The notes under the pieces are model-generated. The model ran no database searches, was not told the DNA's origin, and saw nothing but the letters and a program-made list of their open reading frames with translations. From Cyclostephanos tholiformis (taxonomy: Eukaryota > Bacillariophyta > Thalassiosirophyceae > Thalassiosirales > Thalassiosiraceae): a stretch of DNA of 11,305 nt. Made by a program: the position numbers and the translations under genes. Below are positions 8,639-11,305 of this stretch, piece after piece. Position 1 is the first letter of the stretch. Each line of letters opens with the position of its first letter. The DNA lies in the NCBI GenBank assembly GCA_036939975.1, contig JALLPB010001081.1:1-11305 (forward strand), read 5' to 3'.

Positions 8639-8830
8639 CTAATCCTTCCTCTGTTTCTTGCACGGTCCCCTTGTCTTGCCCAACTTCGCGTTGCTGATTA
8701 TGGTTTTGGTTTCTTCAGACACTGGTCCCCTCGATTTGCACATCTTCGCATTGCTCATTTTTGTTTTGGTTTCTTCCGACGCTTCTTTGCCACTAAAAAA
8801 AAGTATCGTAGTAGTGTATGATGATATCTT
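8639..8830 (-). pseudogene. Remnant encoding two NUMOD3-like repeats
   Basis: On the minus strand an open frame runs from 8830 to a TAG at 8641-8639 and contains two 20-residue units: SEETKTKMSNAKMCKSRGPV followed by SEETKTIISNAKLGKTRGPC, then a basic tail KKQRKD. The pattern SEET+-x-x-(M/I)S-x-A+-x-G+ is that of NUMOD3, a small helical DNA-binding repeat known from homing endonucleases and found in multi-repeat proteins of algae. No ATG precedes the repeats in this frame. The 5' edge looks like an intron end (eight Ts followed by AG at 8794-8793), so this could be the last exon of a gene whose upstream part would overlap the neighbour at 8876. A broken fragment is more likely. The charged, in-frame conservation favours this strand over the plus strand. 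Confidence 0.45.
8664..8783. repeat. 60-bp tandem duplication (two copies)
   Basis: Copies at 8664-8723 and 8724-8783 have exactly the same length, share GGTCCCC, CTTCGC(G/A)TTGCT and TTTTGGTTTCTTC, and differ by scattered substitutions. The period is a multiple of three and stays open in one minus-strand frame, consistent with a protein repeat (see the overlapping NUMOD3-like remnant). Confidence 0.85.
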
Positions 8831-8875
8831 CTACCATACGATATCACGAGGTTCCCAGACAAGCAGAAATCAGAT

Positions 8876-9908
8876 ATGACCCCGAATGAAGGTGTCGGTG
8901 GGGATGATTCCACTCCATACTCCCCAGACGATCTGATCGAATTGGTCAGGGCAATTAAATTTGCACACACCGACATGAGCATTCGGAACGTGCACCACGA
9001 AATTTCGGTGACGATGGCAAAGTCCGACGCGTCGTATGCGTTCTTGAAGGATGTGAAATTGAACGACGTGAAGAAGGTTTGGAAGAAGGCGCTGAAAGGA
9101 TCGGCGAATGTTAATAATTTGGCTTTGGAGAATGAAACAGCCCTCCGACGAGATAAGGATGCCGCAAGAGTGCAAACTGTCATAGATGAAACGATTGTAC
9201 CCCAGGATGGCGTCATTAAATTCTACACCGTCGGGGACGGATCGGTCAAAACTTTGGTTGAGAATTATTCGAATCAGTACGCGGAAGAAGCCGTGGCGAA
9301 TAGCCGACAACAGAAAAACGAGGAGACTGAACCGGAGGGGGGAGGGGGGGGGTACGCTCACTTCTTCCTTGACGTTCCCGCCGATTTGAGTGGATCCCGA
9401 CCTCATCAGGCACTGATAAACTATCAGGAAAATAAAAAAGCCGGTAAAGCGAAAGGCAAATCGGCTAAGAGTAAAAAAGCAGCTGCACGATCGTGCGATG
9501 ACGACGATGGGAATATATACAAAATACAACTCGCGGCGCTCCCTCCTGGGATGGAGGATCTCCCAACGCCCATGCTATTGTACAACGCCGATAGATCCGC
9601 CAAGACATTCATCCATCCTCCGTCACCCTCTGATGATAATGCAGATGATGGGGGGTATTTCAGAATACGAAACTTGATTGTTGAGAGTGGAGAGAGTGGT
9701 GCACTTGGCACAACTGGCGGGCAGAAGGTAAGATAGTATGACTCAACATAAATAGTGTTTTGGTGAAGGAATACTAACATCCAAATCGTGTCATTGACCT
9801 TTCTCTGCTGAATGAAAGGCTTATTTTTATGGATTCATAACTAAGACTACTTCGGGACAAGTGATTTCAATCCAAACCACCGAACTAGCCCCTTTCCAAA
9901 CCTGGTAG
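8876..9908 (+). CDS. Unknown 313-aa protein, two conserved-looking domains
   Basis: Exons 8876-9727 (284 codons) and 9819-9908 (29 codons plus TAG) give 313 aa. Function is not recognised. Residues ~14-77 look like a compact helical module (YSPDDLIELVRAIKFAH ... LNDVKKVWKKAL). Residues ~83-145 are charged and helical. After a Gly run (155-159) comes HFFLDVPADLSGSRPHQAL (162-180), then a Lys/Ala-rich patch (187-204) that may be a nuclear signal or DNA-contacting tail. Residues ~212-313 form a second compact region: IQLAALPPGMEDLPTPMLLY, AKTFIHPPS, and, across the splice, GGQK|AYFYGFIT ending ELAPFQTW. The spliced C-terminus continues the aromatic/beta pattern, which favours the intron-removed model over the unspliced one ending QKVR at 9736. 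No signal peptide or membrane segment is seen. The alternation of folded blocks and linkers suggests a nuclear or cytosolic binding protein; that is inference. Confidence 0.75.
9728..9818 (+). other. Intron of the 313-aa protein gene (91 bp)
   Basis: GTAAGA donor directly after AAG (phase 0), an exact TACTAAC branch-site string at 9772-9778, a CTTTCTCTG pyrimidine stretch, and an AAAG acceptor ending at 9818, 40 nt from the branch site. The next frame stays open for 29 codons. If unspliced, the protein gains only two residues (VR) before a stop. Confidence 0.75.
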
Positions 9909-10012
9909 GTGGCGTGACGACGATTGGGTAATACAATCCACTAAAATAATGGGGTCATTGTTGCGTATTAATCACGATTTCTCCAATCAATGACTGCAAT
10001 CTACTACGATAC
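9909..10012. other. Short convergent intergenic spacer
   Basis: Only 104 bp separate the stop of the plus-strand 313-aa gene from the stop of the minus-strand calycin gene, so the two 3' UTRs almost certainly overlap. No AATAAA is seen on either strand in this spacer. Confidence 0.6.
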
Positions 10013-11171
10013 CTATCTCTCGCGCTGAAATTTCCACACCACGTGGCCGTATTTGAATACCCCCGCTGATGATGATGGGCTAGGATAAAATTTTGACTCG
10101 CAAACCAAAACGGCGTCGCTCTCCAAGTAACGAACGGTTTCGAATACTCCTCCGTCGACGTTGGGCTTCCCCCGAAGGATGGATTTATGCCTCGACGCAT
10201 CCTCCCCCTCCCACCACGCCTCTATCTGAACCCGGTCTCCATCGGGATCGGTAATCGTAACGTCGAACGGTCGCATCCCATCGGAGGTCGTCAGGGTTCT
10301 ATTCCAATTTCCCGCGGGATTGGTCGCGATGATTTCCAAGTCGACACCGTCATTGAGTTGTCGTATGACCTCTTTCTGGTAGCTTATGCCGTTTACAACG
10401 ACCTTGCGAAACAGGAACGATTGACTGCAATTGGCCAAATATGAATCATATTCCATTTTGAATTCGGGTGTAACGATGGGTCTCCAAGTCCCGGATAAAT
10501 CAACTTGAGGATAATGATGAGTAATATAATATAATCGGAGGGAGCTGAAAGTTGTTGGTAATGTAAGTTATAGTAAGCTCTCACTTACCATGCTCGGCCG
10601 ATCTGGTATGGCGTGTCGTCACGGGGTCATCTACATGAATTACCGACATATTCTCTATTGGGGCTATTCGCTCTTGTATCTCTTCTGTTTCTATGAGTAA
10701 ATCAGTCGGCGAAACACCGTCCAATGATGTGCCTCGGTCATTTGACGGAAGAGCGAACGTCATTTTCTCTCCCTGTGAGATCAACGCCCTCGTATTGTCC
10801 ATTTGAGTGGTTGATTTGTCTACTATTTGTATGGTTGATGCAATACCTTGCGATGCAACATCCAGCGATCCCTCTTGATCCGTCGAGATTCTCTTAAACT
10901 TTCGGAAAATTTCACGAATACACCGCGTGAGATTGGAAAGCCGCTTTCGTGTCGACCTGCGACACTCATCATCCGTCGAATTGTCCGCCCCCTCCTCGCT
11001 CCCTGGATCGAATCGAGACGTCGGTCCTGTCGTCTTCATGGGACGCACCACGAGGTTGGATGGACTCCAAGATGCGCCCCGAACGATGGCAAATCCGAAA
11101 CAAACTCCGGAGCAAATCAATAGCACGGCGGCAAATGAAATGAAAATGGTGGCAATGGGTAATCTGCTCAT
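10013..11171 (-). CDS. N-terminally anchored or secreted FABP/lipocalin-like protein
   Basis: Exons 11171-10589 and 10503-10013 join in phase 1 through a split GTT codon to give 357 aa. Residues 5-31 form one hydrophobic segment (signal peptide or signal anchor). Residues 32-194 are a Ser/Thr-rich, probably disordered linker with a basic patch at 71-95 (RRSTRKR ... RKFKR). Residues ~196-357 look like a calycin barrel: LSGTW at 197-201 is the GxW signature of lipocalins and fatty-acid-binding proteins, followed by F209, Y213, a distant RK pair (FLFRK), NPAGNW, DPDGD, EAWWE, LRGKP, GGVFETVRYLE and a terminal VWKF strand. C220 and C329 could pair in a disulfide. Calycins bind small hydrophobic ligands such as fatty acids, retinoids or pigments, and the ligand here is unknown. 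Phe25 after SGVC loosely recalls the diatom plastid-targeting cleavage motif, so a plastid location is possible but weak. The start is the first ATG in frame. Confidence 0.78.
10504..10588 (-). other. Intron of the calycin-like gene (85 bp)
   Basis: On the minus strand it begins GTAAGT at 10588 and ends CCTCAAG at 10504. This is the only nearby acceptor that joins exon 1 in frame to the DLSGTW start of the barrel. A better-looking TTTCAG (ending at 10545, 44-bp intron) lies earlier but shifts the frame and loses the domain, so it is either skipped or used for an alternative form. Confidence 0.75.
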
Positions 11172-11226
11172 GATGTTTTCTAAAAAATCTAATGAGAAAG
11201 ATGCATACTACGGCCTTAATATCAAT

Positions 11227-11234
11227 TGACGTCA
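11227..11234. promoter_or_regulatory. Perfect TGACGTCA palindrome (CRE/bZIP site)
   Basis: The full 8-bp cAMP-response-element palindrome lies 55 bp upstream of the ATG (11171) of the minus-strand calycin-like gene, a typical proximal-promoter or leader position. bZIP proteins bind this sequence, and in Phaeodactylum TGACGT/ACGTCA elements mediate CO2/cAMP control. Regulation of this gene by such a factor is inference. Confidence 0.45.
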
Positions 11235-11243
11235 GAGAGGTAA

Positions 11244-11305
11244 CTAAGATTTATCTAAGGGTTAGCTAAGGGTTGGCTAAGGGTTAGGAATTCACTAGGA
11301 ATTAG
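11244..11305. repeat. 11-bp TTAGGG-like minisatellite
   Basis: Four contiguous 11-bp units run from 11244 to 11287: CTAAGATTTAT, CTAAGGGTTAG, CTAAGGGTTGG, CTAAGGGTTAG. A further degenerate unit CTAGGAATTAG occupies 11295-11305 at the window edge, so the array may continue. The core AGGGTTAG resembles the TTAGGG telomere repeat, but the 11-bp period and CTA spacer make it a distinct minisatellite. It lies upstream of the calycin-like gene, about 73 bp and more from its ATG. Confidence 0.7.

Larger units (their letters stand above)
8265..8875. other. Intergenic region with repeat remnant
   Basis: AT-rich DNA between the deacetylase stop and the next plus-strand gene. It contains an AATAAA (8596-8601), a TATATAAG string (8475-8482), a two-copy 60-bp duplication (8664-8783) and a minus-strand repeat-protein remnant over it. 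No other gene or RNA was recognised. The plus-strand reading of the duplication has no ATG start. Confidence 0.5.

Noticed and set aside
8658..8879. Plus-strand reading of the 60-bp duplication as a hydrophobic repeat protein
   Set aside because: No ATG opens the frame and there is a stop at 8640. The minus-strand reading gives charged units matching a known repeat pattern, and the hydrophobicity is its complement.
8755..9529. Two long minus-strand ORFs opposite the 313-aa gene
   Set aside because: They read as Phe/Ser/Arg-rich complements of a Lys/Asp/Glu-rich coding sequence, with no motifs. The plus strand has the better protein and a proper intron.
10545..10588. 44-bp intron as the main splice of the calycin gene
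   Set aside because: The acceptor looks good, but the join shifts the frame and loses the GTW barrel. The 85-bp intron keeps it. Kept only as a possible alternative form.
11244..11287. True telomere end
   Set aside because: The period is 11 bp with a CTA spacer, only a few units exist, and a gene with promoter sits beside it. It is at most telomere-like.

Overview
The window looks like nuclear DNA of a stramenopile alga, most likely a diatom. It has intron-bearing genes with GT-AG introns of about 85-91 bp, each gene with its own flanks rather than operon spacing. It also contains a class II histone deacetylase and several proteins whose conserved-looking blocks I associate only with diatoms. 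The species cannot be told from the sequence.

Layout: (1) 1-804 is a non-coding or 5'-flanking stretch with a short upstream ORF and a pair of TGACGC motifs. (2) 805-3129 (+) encodes a 774-aa, probably nuclear protein with a long Pro/Tyr/His/Gly-rich disordered body and one compact C-terminal domain of about 95 residues. (3) 3130-4651 is AT-rich intergenic DNA with two diverged copies of a ~170-bp direct repeat, a weak small-gene candidate and possible 5' leader introns. (4) 4652-8264 (+), with one 85-bp intron, encodes a 1175-aa histone deacetylase carrying Tudor-like and PWWP-like modules before its catalytic domain. (5) 8265-8875 is intergenic; it holds a 60-bp tandem duplication that, read on the minus strand, encodes two NUMOD3-like repeats, probably a gene remnant. 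(6) 8876-9908 (+), with a 91-bp intron carrying an exact TACTAAC branch site, encodes a 313-aa protein of unknown function. (7) 10013-11171 (-), with an 85-bp intron, encodes a 357-aa protein with an N-terminal hydrophobic signal or anchor and a C-terminal calycin (FABP/lipocalin-like) domain. (8) 11172-11305 is its upstream flank, with a perfect TGACGTCA palindrome and an 11-bp TTAGGG-like minisatellite.

Two genes have clear or likely nuclear/chromatin features (805-3129 and 4652-8264), and the gene at 8876 has a Lys-rich patch that may do the same. Nothing shows that the four genes act in one pathway. The last two are convergent, with stops only about 104 bp apart. The strongest result is the reader-plus-eraser architecture of the deacetylase. 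Three of the four gene models become complete only after the introns are placed as described, and each splice was checked here for frame continuity.
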